Shown: positions 46,687-58,580 of the stretch, piece after piece | Position numbering within the stretch: the stretch's first letter is position 1 | Layout of the letters: each line of letters opens with the position of its first letter | Assembly (NCBI GenBank): GCA_958298945.1 | Contig: OY282607.1 | Coordinates: forward strand, 74,454,868-74,518,867 | DNA: 64,000 bases | Direction of reading: 5' to 3' | Source: Atherix ibis | Taxonomy: Eukaryota; Arthropoda; Insecta; Diptera; Athericidae | Translations under genes and position numbers: made by a program | Notes under the pieces: model-generated | Database searches by the model: none | The model's input: only the letters and a program-made list of their open reading frames with translations | What the model was told of the DNA's origin: nothing

Positions 46687-47974
46687 TACCAGGTGTTGGA
46701 ATTAATTCGTAGCGTTTTATAAAAGATGGCGTTAGCCAACTATCCATAGTCACACATACAAAAGTAAATATTTTCCCAGAAGCTACTGACATAACGCAAC
46801 TTTTCCACTATATAACATTTTGTTATAGTGTCAGTAGCACTTGTTGCGCAGTGTCAAACATGTCGAAGTTCGTGCCTGAAAAATCGTTGTTGCGGGGAGT
46901 GTTACTCCATTACTTTAACATGAAGAAAAGTGCCGCGGAAAGTCATCGTATTTTAGTGGATGTCTACGGCGAACATGCTCTTACTGAGCAAACTTGCAGA
47001 ACGTGGTTTGCGCGGTTTAAAAATGGAAATTTTGATTTGGAAGACATGGAACGTCACGGACAGCCGAAAACGCTCGAAGATGAAGATTTGGTGACGTTGC
47101 TCGATGAAGACTCGTGCCAAACACTCCGGGAGTTGTCCACATCGCTTGGAGTCGACTTTTTGACGGTCGGAAAACGCCTGAAAGCCATAGGAATGGTACA
47201 AAAACAGGGAACGTGGGTTCCACATGCGTTGAAGCCAAGGGACGTCGAACGGCGTTTAGTCACCTATGAGATTCTTCTCCAACGGCAGGCAAGGAAGGAA
47301 TTTCTGCATCGAATCGTCACTGGTGACGAGAAGTGGTTACTCTTCGACAATCCCAAACGCAGAAAATCGTGGGGCTTGCCCGGTCATGAATAGACATCGT
47401 CCCCCAGGTTGAATATTCATGGAAAGAAGATCTTACTGTGTATTTGGTGGGATCAGCTGGGTGTTATTTATTATGAGCTCCTACAACCGGGTGAAACCAT
47501 CACTGGGGACGTATACAGACGACAATTGATGCGTTTGAACTGAGCATTACAAGAAAAGCGGCCGCAATATAAAGATCGACACGACAAAGTAATTTTGCTC
47601 CACGACAATGCAAGACCCCATGTTTCGAAAGTCGTGAAAACTTATTTAAATACGTTGAAATGGGAAGTTCTGCCTCACCCGCCATATTCACCAGACATTG
47701 CCCCATCTGATTATCATTTGTTTCGATCCATGGCGCATGGCTTGTCAGAGCAGCACTTCGATAACTACGAAATGACCAAAAATTGGATCGATTCTTTCAT
47801 CGAATCTAAAGAAGAAGAATTTTTTCGACGCGGTATCCGAGCATTACCAGAAATATGGCAAAAGTAGTGGATAACGAAGGACAATACTTTGAATAACGCT
47901 TCTGTAATCATACTGTCATAATAAACCACGAAACTTTGTAAAAAAAACGCTACGAATTAATTACAACACCTGAT
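46687..47974 (+). mobile_element. mariner, mauritiana-type, nearly full length
   Basis: A 1288-bp TA-flanked element (46687-46688, 47973-47974). The terminal repeats are CCAGGTGTTGGAATTAATTC (left) and TCAGGTGTTGTAATTAATTC (right, reverse complement), differing at two of these positions and continuing alike to CGTAGCG. The length equals that of the Mos1-type elements. It is the least damaged mobile element in the window. Confidence 0.95.
46860..47896 (+). pseudogene. Mos1-like mariner transposase pseudogene
   Basis: Transposase of the Mos1 group. The start is the ATG at 46860 (MSKFVPEKS). The HTH domains (about residues 1-110), the WVPHAL linker and the first aspartate (IVTGDEKWLLFDNPKR) are intact. 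TAG interrupts at 47391-47393, soon after the first aspartate, and TGA at 47541-47543, probably from CGA. The frame itself continues: WWDQLGVIYYELL, LLHDNARPH (second aspartate) and SPDIAPSDYHLF (third), with the 34-residue spacing. A third lesion, a small indel near 47864, ends the frame at LPEIWQK. The usual C-terminus (VVDNEGQYFE) follows in another frame to TAA at 47894-47896. All three catalytic Asp residues are kept. Confidence 0.93.
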
Positions 47975-50900
47975 ATAATATTTTTAATTAAAAAATATTA
48001 TTTTTTTTTTCATAAAAATAAGTTTATTTAATGAGATCATAAAATATAAAAAAAATATTTTTAGAAATAAAATTAAATTTACCAAATTTCTTTGGCGTAA
48101 ATTAATTTTTTCTGCGTTTTTAAAATTTTTTAAATGTTTACAAACACATACGACCACAAGTAATAGTAGGTTACAATTTTGTCTGCGGTAAAGTCCGGGA
48201 AATTTTTGTAAAAAAAAAGCCTAATGAAACAGAATATTTTGCAACGGTATGCACATTTTTAAGAAATTCGTCGTAATTTTCTATCTGCAGGTTGTTTTTC
48301 GCATGTATTATACTCGAAATTGGACTTTATTCTAACCATTGCTTTTACGGTATCAATATTCATCTACAACGTCTACGTATCTTTTCAAATATGAGATTTC
48401 TTCAAATAATTCATTCTCCAGTACTAGATATCCGTTTTCAGGTAAATAATTTTTAAATAGAAAAATTTTAATAATTTAATAATTAAATTTACTTATGATG
48501 CTACTATCCATATGTTTTAATAGTAGCTACATTATAAGATATTACAACAATACCAATTTGAAAAACAAAAAACCACTTTTAAGGAATATCACCTTCCATA
48601 TTAGAAAAAAGCTCCCATTTACCTATACATATTGTTTATAAACATTTACTTGATGTTCCTGGGAAATTTCTTTTCCGTTTCATTCCGATTTAATGAAGTG
48701 ATAGAAATTTCTATTTCATAACAAGAAATCAATTCAAAATCATAATAAATTTTCATAAAAAAATTGATTTTCTAATAAATTGTGAAAGTTTTTGGCTTTA
48801 TTTATTAATCGTTTTTTTTCTTCTTTCTATTCGTTTATGATTATACCAATAGAATGTGAATATTTAATTTTTTGATAGTGATTTTTTACTTCGATCTTCA
48901 TTTCTTTTTTGAATGGCATTGAATAATATTATGATAAAGATACTTAATCATAATATATATTGTGTAAGGTAAATAATAAATAAAAATTACTCTCTTTTTT
49001 GACATTTGCAATTCGACAGGTTATAGTGAAAATATCATAACTTCTATTTACTGTAGATTATTCGTCCATCAGTAATAATGCCAAAAGGAATCAATAAATA
49101 TTATAGAAAAATCTTTTTGTACAATATAATTGAATACATTAAAATATATTAAGCTAATTTTCTATTGTAATTAAATCCTTTGAATGTTTCGACAGCGTGA
49201 GATATAAATATAAGCAAATACAGAGCAAATAATAATGCTTTGTAGTTGAATTGAAGCTTTTACTTTCATTGTGATATATTATTGAAAATAGTTCTTCACG
49301 AAATCTACGATAATGAATAATTTTTCTTATAAAACTATTTATTTAGTGTACCTTTCCGAGTGGAAAATCCAAAATGGAATTTTCTATACTTTAAATTGGC
49401 CCAATCAATTTATCTTTGGACTCTATGAAAAATTCAGCTTGTAATCTTAATTGTGATAATAACTAATGATTGAATCGATCTAATTGTATGTAAAAAATAT
49501 ATATATATTTCTTGATCGTATCTTTATTTTATATATGCTATATTGAAGCAAAATGTCGATTTATATCTTTTCAATTAACCTTATAAGACATCATGTAAAA
49601 ATATTTAAATTAATTTTCATTTTCATGTTTTCAATTCACGTTTTTTTTATTCAATGCAATTTTTCTATCATTGCCAATATCAAAAAATTGTTTATTTTTT
49701 TTTTTTTTCAACTGAAAGTTTAATATTTGAATTTTTACTACTATTACTCTACTAGTTCTTGTATTTCATACCCACACATTCGATCAGTTTGGTATATATT
49801 GCGCAAATCTACATCAATCGAAATTTATTTTCGGTTACATAAACCACTTGATTTATGCATTAGTTACTCGAAAATATATGTTTTTGTCGATGTCTTGTAC
49901 ATAATTTCAGAGGATTTGTTATTTTTTTCCCTTCCTAATTTTGACTAGCTTCTCACAGTCAACAATTTTGGGCTTGACTTTTTAGTTTCAGTAAAATTTC
50001 AATTTTTAATTCATCCAAAGTTAGAGTACATTAATTTTTGATTGCAGTTCTCTTTTATTTGTTTATAATGTTAGCCCGTCTCTCTAATTATTTATGCTAC
50101 TTTTTCTTTAGTCACATTTTATCTAAGATGATGATGACTTTCAAGATTTCTTAGAATAAAACAGATGATAAAAGTCAATATCGTAACAAATCGAAATTGT
50201 GCAATCAATCAAAAATTTCCATGGGCGGTGAATAGTAAATTTACTTCCTCTATTGTTTCGGAAGAAATTTAATTTTTTTTTGTTTTTCTATGTTTTTAAT
50301 TGACTTTATATGAACTTACATATTCATTGTGAGATATAATAAAATCATTGGTTTATTATGTAAACAATTGTTTATATAATTTTGTGATAGGTAATTTAGC
50401 ATGTTTTTATATATATATAAAAAAAAACCTTAAACAAAGTCTATACAATATTTTAATTGATTTAAATAAAAATATTATTTATAAAAAAAGACTAACTCGG
50501 CAGCAATAATAAGAAAAATTTGTATACTTTCGATTTGATTTAATTTAAAAGTAGTGGAAGAACATATTACCTAAAGTATATTTAACAAAATCCAAAAACT
50601 TTTCAAAGTTGTTTGAAATACATAAAGTTTCTGAACTTCACAAAATGATAAGCAATTTCGAACACTACCAATTGATAAATTTTTTATAAATTTCAGGAGT
50701 GATTGACACTAAAAAAGAATAAGATAACTTTTTGAAATATATTTTTTAATATCCTGTTACTGATTAGTTTTAATTAAATATATACAACTGCTTAATTCAG
50801 CAATCCCATTTTTGCTCTATAATAATTTCCTGTAAGTGAATAATTTCCCAAATAATAAGACCAGTAATGGTCCGGATACGCTGCTTACTAAATGAATAGA

Positions 50901-51534
50901 AATCATTATGTTTTAGTTGTAGTCTAATAAAAATTATATTTATATATGCCATAATATCTAGTGTACTTTTTATGTATTGAATAATCAACAAAAAAAAAAA
51001 TACCAGCAAAAAGAAGAGGCTATTATGTAAATAAAATATACTTGAGTGAATGACCATCTGATAAGGTAGTAAATATCAAATCAAGGCAGAACTTTCGTCT
51101 TCATTATCAGCACAACATTTATTGTACGCTAAATCAACACGCGAGATTACGTTGTAAGCTTTTTGACTCTTGATTACGAATTTCTTGAGTTGCTAATAAA
51201 CTTTTTTCGTATATTTGACTATTTTGATATTATTTCCTATATTCTATTTGTTGTTGCTGGTGAAACTTTTCTACTTTTTATAATATTTACTTGAAGCATG
51301 ACGTGGAAGAAAATTCACTATCAGCATTAAGTTTTATGGATGTTTAAATGCTTTACTGTATAATATTATGGATAATATTTTTTGATAAACTATATAAAAA
51401 TATTAGGTGAAAAGATAAAATTAATTCGTAGAATATAAATCTAAAATTGACCTTTGATATTATAAAAAAAGGGTTTTTCAATTTGTTTTTCCAAAAGTAA
51501 ATTGCAAATTTTGAAGAAATTTTTATTTTTTTAT
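47975..51534. other. AT-rich DNA without recognised genes
   Basis: Long homopolymers (for example T-runs at about 49697-49709) and short TA repeats. No exon or transposon was identified. Confidence 0.5.
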
Positions 51535-51990
51535 AATGCGTAGACTTTGCTATTATTCAAAGAATATAACAGAATTTGCATAGCCGCTAAGAAACTTCTT
51601 ATAAGAATCAATTCTTTTAAGGTCAGTTTTGATGGCTTTTTAAAATATTTGGCGTAGTATTTCTGTCATTACTTGAGGAATGTTGGTTTTTAAATGCTCT
51701 AAAGTATAAGCATTTCCATGTTGATAAAGCCATATAAAATTTTATCGCATCTAATCGCACGATCTTGAAGGTCACTTATAAAAAATGTTAGTTTTCATAC
51801 GGCCATAGTACTCAGAATATACGGGCTTATGACACCTTCAGACCAAAATGGACACCAGACAGTCACTTTTCTCCATTTTAATCTCCTCTTAAAGCGCATA
51901 TTGCGGCTACGGTACAAAGTTTTCACAGTTGTAAAGCACTTTTTGTAGGTTAAGCGATCGATAATGTAAAATGACAAACTTTAGCTACAC
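51535..51990 (-). mobile_element. Tc3/DDE-type transposase remnant
   Basis: On the minus strand the frame 51977-51795 contains KWRKVTVWCPFWSEGVISPY. This is the block after the first aspartate in a common insect DDE transposase group, where it reads KVTVWCALWSGGVIGPYFF (family knowledge). After a large internal loss, RSCD and then LEHLKTNIPQVMTEI and KTDLKRID follow in another frame. These match the region after the last acidic residue (STLEHLKxNIRQVMAEI). Stops interrupt it throughout. Only about 450 bp of an element of about 1.3 kb remains. Confidence 0.75.
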
Positions 51991-52018
51991 AAATGCTATA
52001 TTGTATGATATATATGTT

Positions 52019-52030
52019 TGACAGCTGTCA
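52019..52030. promoter_or_regulatory. TGACAGCTGTCA palindrome
   Basis: A 12-bp perfect palindrome just 5' of the Tc3/DDE-type remnant, followed by AATT. A second copy is at 24944-24955. The sequence equals the known in-vitro consensus of TGIF/PKNOX-type TALE homeodomain proteins (family knowledge; the fly members are achi and vis). Function here is inferred only. Confidence 0.4.
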
Positions 52031-54276
52031 AATTACAAGGTTGAACTTTTCAAACTACGAAGTTCATAATAATCTTAAAACAAGAAATAATTTTTATATT
52101 TTTTTTGGTTACATTTATATGGTCATAAATGCTTTGCTTAAAGCATGCTTGTTGATTTTCGAATTCATTCTAAATAATTATTATTATTTAAAATATATTA
52201 TAAAAATGTATGCAGAATATTGCTCAAAACTGATATTATACATTTTATATATACGAAAGATTTCTTCTGTTACAAAAGATCTAACTACTGCTTCCTCAGG
52301 ATTTTTATCATAAATAAAAAAGGATTACTTCAATGGCACTCACTCCATTTTAACATGCAATAGAGACACGTAAAAAAGGGTTGATTAATGTTTCCTTTAA
52401 TTTTTTCCTTTTTAAAATTTTCCATGGAATAACTATAAAAACTTCCAGAATAATAATAATTTCTATACGTTTTGAATACTTGTTAATGAAAGTGATTGTA
52501 AAAATAAAATAAGTTTGAACAATATATTAAATTAAAAGAATTCTCCATTTCAGTTTAAGTGTATCAGTTATCTAATGACGTATTTTATTTGATATACTTT
52601 TGTACTATGAAAGTATTCGCCGAAGTAATAAAATTGGAAGAAAACCACATGATATGACGGGCAATAAGTATTTTCTGACAAATCTTTATCTAAAGTAAGA
52701 AAAAATTCGAAAGGAAACACAAACAAAAGGAAAAAACTAAATACTGCAAATTTATTTAAATAATAAATTTAAGTCTGACAAATATATAAGCTTAGTGCAG
52801 AAAACTTATGGAGATAGTGGGTGAAAAAATTTATCTATTTTCGATCATATACACATACATACAAGTATAACCAATAATATGTGGAATTTTTCTAGAAATT
52901 TTGCAAAAATATGACGATTAACAATATTTTATAATATTTCGTAGTTGTATGCAATTATTTCTAGATTAGGAATGGTTATAAGTAGTCATGTTTATATTTA
53001 AGCCAGGAAAGACATTAATAATCACTGCCTTATCCGTCAATCAACGTTGTTGTTCATAATGCTCAATGCGTATTCATTGCAACGATTTCTGTATTTGCAT
53101 GCATCGGAAAAATATCATTTAATTATGCATTTTGCATATTGTCATTTTAAATTCTATACGCACTGTACAAAATCAATTGTCAATCACCATCAACAATCTG
53201 GAAAGGATTCAATACAGTCTTCAACAATTACCAATTCGAAGCGTCGACATATCTATGAGTACATCCGTGGAGTAAATAAATGCATTTGCCCAGCCACAAC
53301 GCTTTTTCTGCTTTGTCTTCTTCTTTTCACTGGTTGAGGAATAAACCATACTGTCTAGAAAAACCACCAGTCGTTTAGGCTCTTGCAAATGATGTGACGA
53401 GCTTTAAGTTCCTAATTTACATACAAAAATGAAATAGTTGATCACACAATAACGTACTTGTTTGACTGACTATATATGGTTTACCATGTCTTTCCGATGC
53501 GTACTCTCACAATAGGGCATAGCACCCGTTGTTGAATACAATCGAACGCACCCAATCCACGAACCAGTTGTCTATCTACAAAATAATCTCTGTTAAATGA
53601 CCCTAATCATCTAGATAAGATAAAATGTTGATGGATTGTATTCGTGGCTTATGTGGACAATATTAAATAACAAACGACAATATTCTACTCCCTCCATTTG
53701 CTTATATAAGAAAAGTTGGCAGCATATCGAAATGGGTAATCAATCTATCGATTGAATCATTATCGATATGAATGGTATTTTGATAGTTTAATAATTTATT
53801 TTTCTTCGTTTCAACAAATTTGACATTTTACAAATAATTTTATGAGAATTTCCAGAAGCGTTTATGTTTGGTTGAAAATAAACTGTGAGTGGGAATTGTA
53901 TAAATGAAAATAGTTTACTTTTTTCTAACAAAATCTATCTACCATGGAATGATTGTTTGTAGAAAATATAGTACAAAAAAATATTGATAAGAAAGCACCA
54001 ACATTTTTTTTTAAAATTATTTTAAATATGAATAAAATTGTATTATAACAACGGAGGTACTGTTTTTATAAATTTGGTATTCGCACCTCAAATTTTTATT
54101 TAAAAATGAAAAAAAAATATTTTTTGAATCTAATAAATTTTATCTTAAGCATTTTATCAATATAACATGATATTAAATAAAGAGTAAATAATAAATATTT
54201 CGACTAAAGTAGACAAATTGTCACATTATAGGTTTTTTTTTGCCAGGTTGGTAAATAAAGAGTATGAGTTGAAAGA
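52031..54276. other. no gene recognised
   Basis: GC-richer between about 53040 and 53760. It contains a 96-codon plus-strand frame (53047-53337) with no family resemblance and GATA-type words (AGATAAGATAA near 53614). An enhancer is possible. Confidence 0.4.
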
Positions 54277-54278
54277 AT

Positions 54279-54408
54279 TTCTGAATAGATAAATTTTTGC
54301 TTGTTACAATAATAATAATTTACTTTCAATATTCAGAAACAAAATATTTAGTACACTTTAAAAGTAAATTATTATTATTATTATAAATAAAAATTCATCT
54401 GTTTAGAA
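54279..54408. repeat. imperfect 48-bp inverted repeat (fold-back)
   Basis: Arms at 54279-54326 and 54361-54408, including a perfect 19-bp core (AATAATAATAATTTACTTT and its complement) and similar outer parts (TTCTGAATAGATAAATTTTT against TTCTAAACAGATGAATTTTT). It could fold as a 130-nt hairpin. It is MITE-like but without a clear target duplication. Confidence 0.8.
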
Positions 54409-57400
54409 TATTTTAATAGTAAAAGTTTATTAAAATAATTAATTTACTATTTAAAGTTTATTTTTCTTATTAATCGGTTTCACAGTAAATTAGAGTTTGG
54501 TAGATAATATTCGATATTATATTCTAAGTAAATAAGTAATATTAATTATGTTTCCATAATAATTTCCTTTGTTATTTATGTTCAATTAAATTTAATTAAT
54601 AAAATCTTTTTCATGAACTCTGCTATGATTTAGTTACTTTGGGGCGGCGTGTCTGCGTCCAGCACGCAGTTGTTTTAAGTCCGAATCTAACTACTCGTAT
54701 TTATTCAGCTGAAGTGTCTGTCATTTATTTTTCACCAAATGGCCTGAGTTGTTGTTGGTGTTAATTAATTTAAAATAATTTGCTAATTAATATTTTTAAA
54801 TAATCTTTTTAGATGACAACCTAGCATATGATCAAAAATTACCCTTAAAAATGGGACTAATATATTTGCAAATTATATCAAATAAAAGTATTTTGACATT
54901 GTTAAATATGTGGAAATGTAAAAATTAACATTTTATTATGATATTATTAAAAAAATAAAAAATGTTGGGTGTATTCATATCGTCATTTATATTTATCTAA
55001 AAAGTTCATTCTTATACAAATTTTTATATGAGTCATTTTAATTTTTAAGTTTGCACGTGTTAATTCGAATGGTTTATCGTTTATGGAAAAAGCAAAATTA
55101 AGATAATTTTCAAAATCTATACATATAGATGCTGCCAGCCAAAAGATGCAGCCAAATTATTTCACTTGTTTAAAGTGTTTTGTATTTTTCAGAAACTTGT
55201 GTTATAAGCAAAAACCATTACGAACTATTATCCGCGTTCAAGAGCAGAATCGTCCGTAAAATTTTTGCATCTCTACATGAGGATGAAGCTTCTTTAACGA
55301 TGAAATCATGAAGGGCTTCTATGAGTGCTCTTAGACACTTAATTCATGTGGATTAAAAAGATCCTGCCCAGAAAGTCTATATTGGTGTTATTTAATTGAA
55401 TAGGAAAATTAGCTAATTGCGATTAGAAAAATATATTTTTGTGTTATGCTCTTTAAATATAAAGCCCAGATTAGAATACTGTAGTATACTCGTGACTATA
55501 GTGTAGGCTTAGATTAGAATTATTTTGTTTTTCGTTTATATTCATAAAGAGTAAATAATTCACTTGAACTCATCAAAATATAAAAGTTGTAGAAGTATGT
55601 TATTGAAGGCATTGGATTGACGTTAAATAAAAGTTTCCTTTAAAAATAAAAAATTATATTATTCAAATAATAACATTTTTTTATTGGAACATTAACCATA
55701 ATTTGGGGATAGTAAGTGAGAAAATTCTAGTCATAGAAATAGGCTTAGGTTTAAATAGTTTTTTAAAGAATTAACATGGAATGAAAATATTAAGTGCAGT
55801 AATGAAGAGTTTAATATTTCTTTGCAATATTTCTTTATAGTCAACTTTTATTTGAAATGATTTAGAAATTTTAAAAATCCTTTAATTTGGAGCTTAGAGA
55901 CTAAGAAATTCTATAGTTATTGACAAGTATAAGATACTATACTGTACACTTATTTACTATAATAGTTTAGACCTAAGACTACTAAATCTAGACTGGCGAT
56001 AAATTGACGCAATCCATTAATCGTTTTTTACTTTAGTGAATTTTCAAATAATTTATTGATATACATTAAATAAATCTACCTTTATATAGGCAAGATTAAA
56101 GAAAATTGAGTGATTTTCCACATATGTACATGCTCGTATAATTCCAAGCACCTAATAAAATTCTCATACTTTTTTATAAAAAAAAAAAATTTAATTCAAA
56201 ATTTCGACACGTTTTGTAAGATAGTCTCGATAATCATTATCACTATTCTTGCAATATATTCATGTTCATAAATTTATTAATACTCGTACAACTAAAGCTA
56301 ATGGTAAAATGAGGAAAATTCGAGCTAAATGGAAATTATTATTTCAAAATATGTAAATCGCATGGCATTTCTATCACGTTTCCTAGGTCTCAGGCGCACT
56401 TAAAGTATTTGATTTCTAATGTCTATGAACTTATACGTCTGAGACTGTGATAATAATGCTTTTTGAATATAGCAGGTTTAACAAATTATTCAAATATGAG
56501 TAAAAGATATAATAATTCTATGAATACAAGTAAATGTTTCTATGATCATTTATTTATGTATATTTCTATGTGTACATTCATCAATATACTCGTAAACGAG
56601 TATAATACCTAGGCACGCATTATTCTTTGCAGCTCATTTTAATTTCGATCAATATTTTATGCTGCCCAGTATAAAATTACAAATCCTACGTGCAGAATTG
56701 TCGCCATAAATTTTCAATCGCGTAAATTTATAACAGCTATCATCTTATGTAATAAATTTCAAATCGATCAAATACTCTCCCCTCTTTTTTAATCATAATC
56801 TCTTCTATAAGTGCATTTTATATTCTACACTAAAATACAAAATATCATTTTATTAAATATTATTTTCAATTGATTTTATTGTGTAAAATATTCCATTTCA
56901 ATTTGAAATTTCATATTTGTACAATTTAAACTGGATCGTGTCCTTATATTTAAATATAATAGTAATAATTAAGATATTAAATCTGGTATAAATATTAAAT
57001 TTTATGTTTTAAATATTTTGCATTGCTTTCGAAAAATACAATAATCATCGAATAGAAAAAGTATGCAGTACTGTACTCTAAATCAACAAAATAAATAAAT
57101 GCACTGTATAGCATAGAGTGTACATTTATTGCATATATTCACGTGGATCAAAATTATTGTATGTATTATCCTTGAAGAGTGGTATGTGCTTTTAATAATA
57201 GGCATATGAGATATCATCCTTCAATAAATAGCACTTAGTAGGTAGGCATAGAAAGCATTAGTTTAATTAAAATGTTTGTTTAATAATTTAACTGCTAACA
57301 AGAAAAATTAAATATATTTTCTACTATGAAGTTTACCAGTATTTAGTATATTGGTAGTCGGTCGACAACCATAATACCAAATCAAAAGTCATTTCACGTT

Positions 57401-57443
57401 TGAGTAACATAAAATATCTAGGGTTATTCAATATTCATACAGC
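54409..57443. other. AT-rich DNA without recognised genes
   Basis: A short CpG-containing patch at about 54640-54760 (GGGGCGGCGTG, then CAGCACGCAG) stands out. The remainder shows no exon or transposon that I can support. Confidence 0.45.
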
Positions 57444-58580
57444 TACGAGGGTCGTTCAGTAAATCCTTAGAAAAAGATGGAAAAAACTGTTTTTAAAAAA
57501 AAAAAAATTTTATTTTATATCTCCTTTTAGCTCTATACACTTTTCTAACCGTTTCTTCAAAATTTTTATCCCGTCCAAAAAATAGGATTTTGGAAGTTCT
57601 GCAAAAAACTCATCCGTTTGAGCAATGAAGTCCTCTTTGGAAGTGAACCGTCGTCCGCCAAGCCATTTCTTCAGATTGGGGAAAAGAAAATAGTCACTCG
57701 GGGCCAAATCTGGTGAATAAGCGGGATGCTGCAACAATTCCATTCTCAATTCCACAATTTTGGCCTGATGCAGGAGGATTTTTCTTCTTCTTCAGTTTCT
57801 CTTTGATTTCCTCGCTCAACCGTTGCAATAACGACGCGTAATACGCTCCTGTTATTGTTTTTCCTTTTTCCAAGTAGTCGATAAAAATGATGCCCTGCGA
57901 ATCCCAAAAGACCGTGGCCATCACCTTGCCGGCCGATGGCACAGTTTTTGCCTTCTTCGGAGCCCGTTCACCCTTGAAAATCCACTGTGATGACTGTCTC
58001 TTCGTTTCTAGAATGTAGTAGTGTATCCAGGTTTCGTCCACAGTGACATATCGACGAAGGAATTCGGCAGGATTGCGATGAAAGAGTGCCAACATAGCCT
58101 CAGAGTCCACTACACGATTGCGCTTATTCTCCTCTGAGAGCAAACGCGGCACCCATCTTGCCGAAATTTTTTTCACAGACAATTTTTCATGCAAAATTGA
58201 AGCGACTGTACCTTGTGATATGCCCGTGGCCTCAACTAATTCGCGCACTTTAATTCGCCGATCGTTCAAAATCAGATCGTGGATTTTGTCGATGATTTCA
58301 GGAGTAGACACCTCCACTGGGCGTCCTGAACGATGTTCATCTTTTGTGGATGAACGGCCACGTTCAAATTCATTCACCCAATTGTAAACGGTCGCAAACA
58401 CAGGTGCAGATGTGCCATGAACTGCATCCAACTCGGCTTTGATTTCTTTCGGGCTTAAGCCTTTCAAATGGAGATGTTTGAGCTTTCCTGTGGATAAGGC
58501 TACTTACAAAAAAAAATCTTTACCGACACTACGAGCGCAATTTCTCGGATTTTCTAAGGACTTATTGAACGACCATCATA
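57444..58580 (-). mobile_element. mariner (DD34D) copy 4
   Basis: A 1137-bp TA-flanked member of the same family as copies 1-3. The left end is nearly intact (ACGAGGGTCGTTCAGTAAAT). The right end has changed at two positions of its outermost bases (GACCATCATA instead of GACCCTCGTA). Roughly 105 bp including the 5' leader and start codon, and about 35 bp around the second catalytic motif, are deleted. Confidence 0.94.
57510..58481 (-). pseudogene. mariner transposase pseudogene (copy 4)
   Basis: The first ten or so codons including ATG are gone; homology begins at about IKHLHLKG (58481). From there the frame is open for about 250 residues through the HTH region, the linker WVPRLLSEENKRN, the first aspartate (VTVDETWIHYY) and VFWDSQGIIFIDYLEKGKT. 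RPHL is then deleted and one base shifts the frame in the Lys run. A 35-bp deletion between GG/GGCC-like microhomologies removes the second aspartate and about 11 following residues (HQDNARVH...SM). The third aspartate (APSDYFLF) and the C-terminus are intact in a separate frame to 57510. There is no start codon and only two of three catalytic residues. Confidence 0.9.

Noticed and set aside
46953..47263. Minus-strand frames inside the mauritiana-type mariner
   Set aside because: They are antisense shadows of the transposase, which has clear motifs on the plus strand.
53047..53337. 96-codon plus-strand open frame in a GC-richer patch
   Set aside because: No recognisable domain or signal. It may be a chance frame in a regulatory region.
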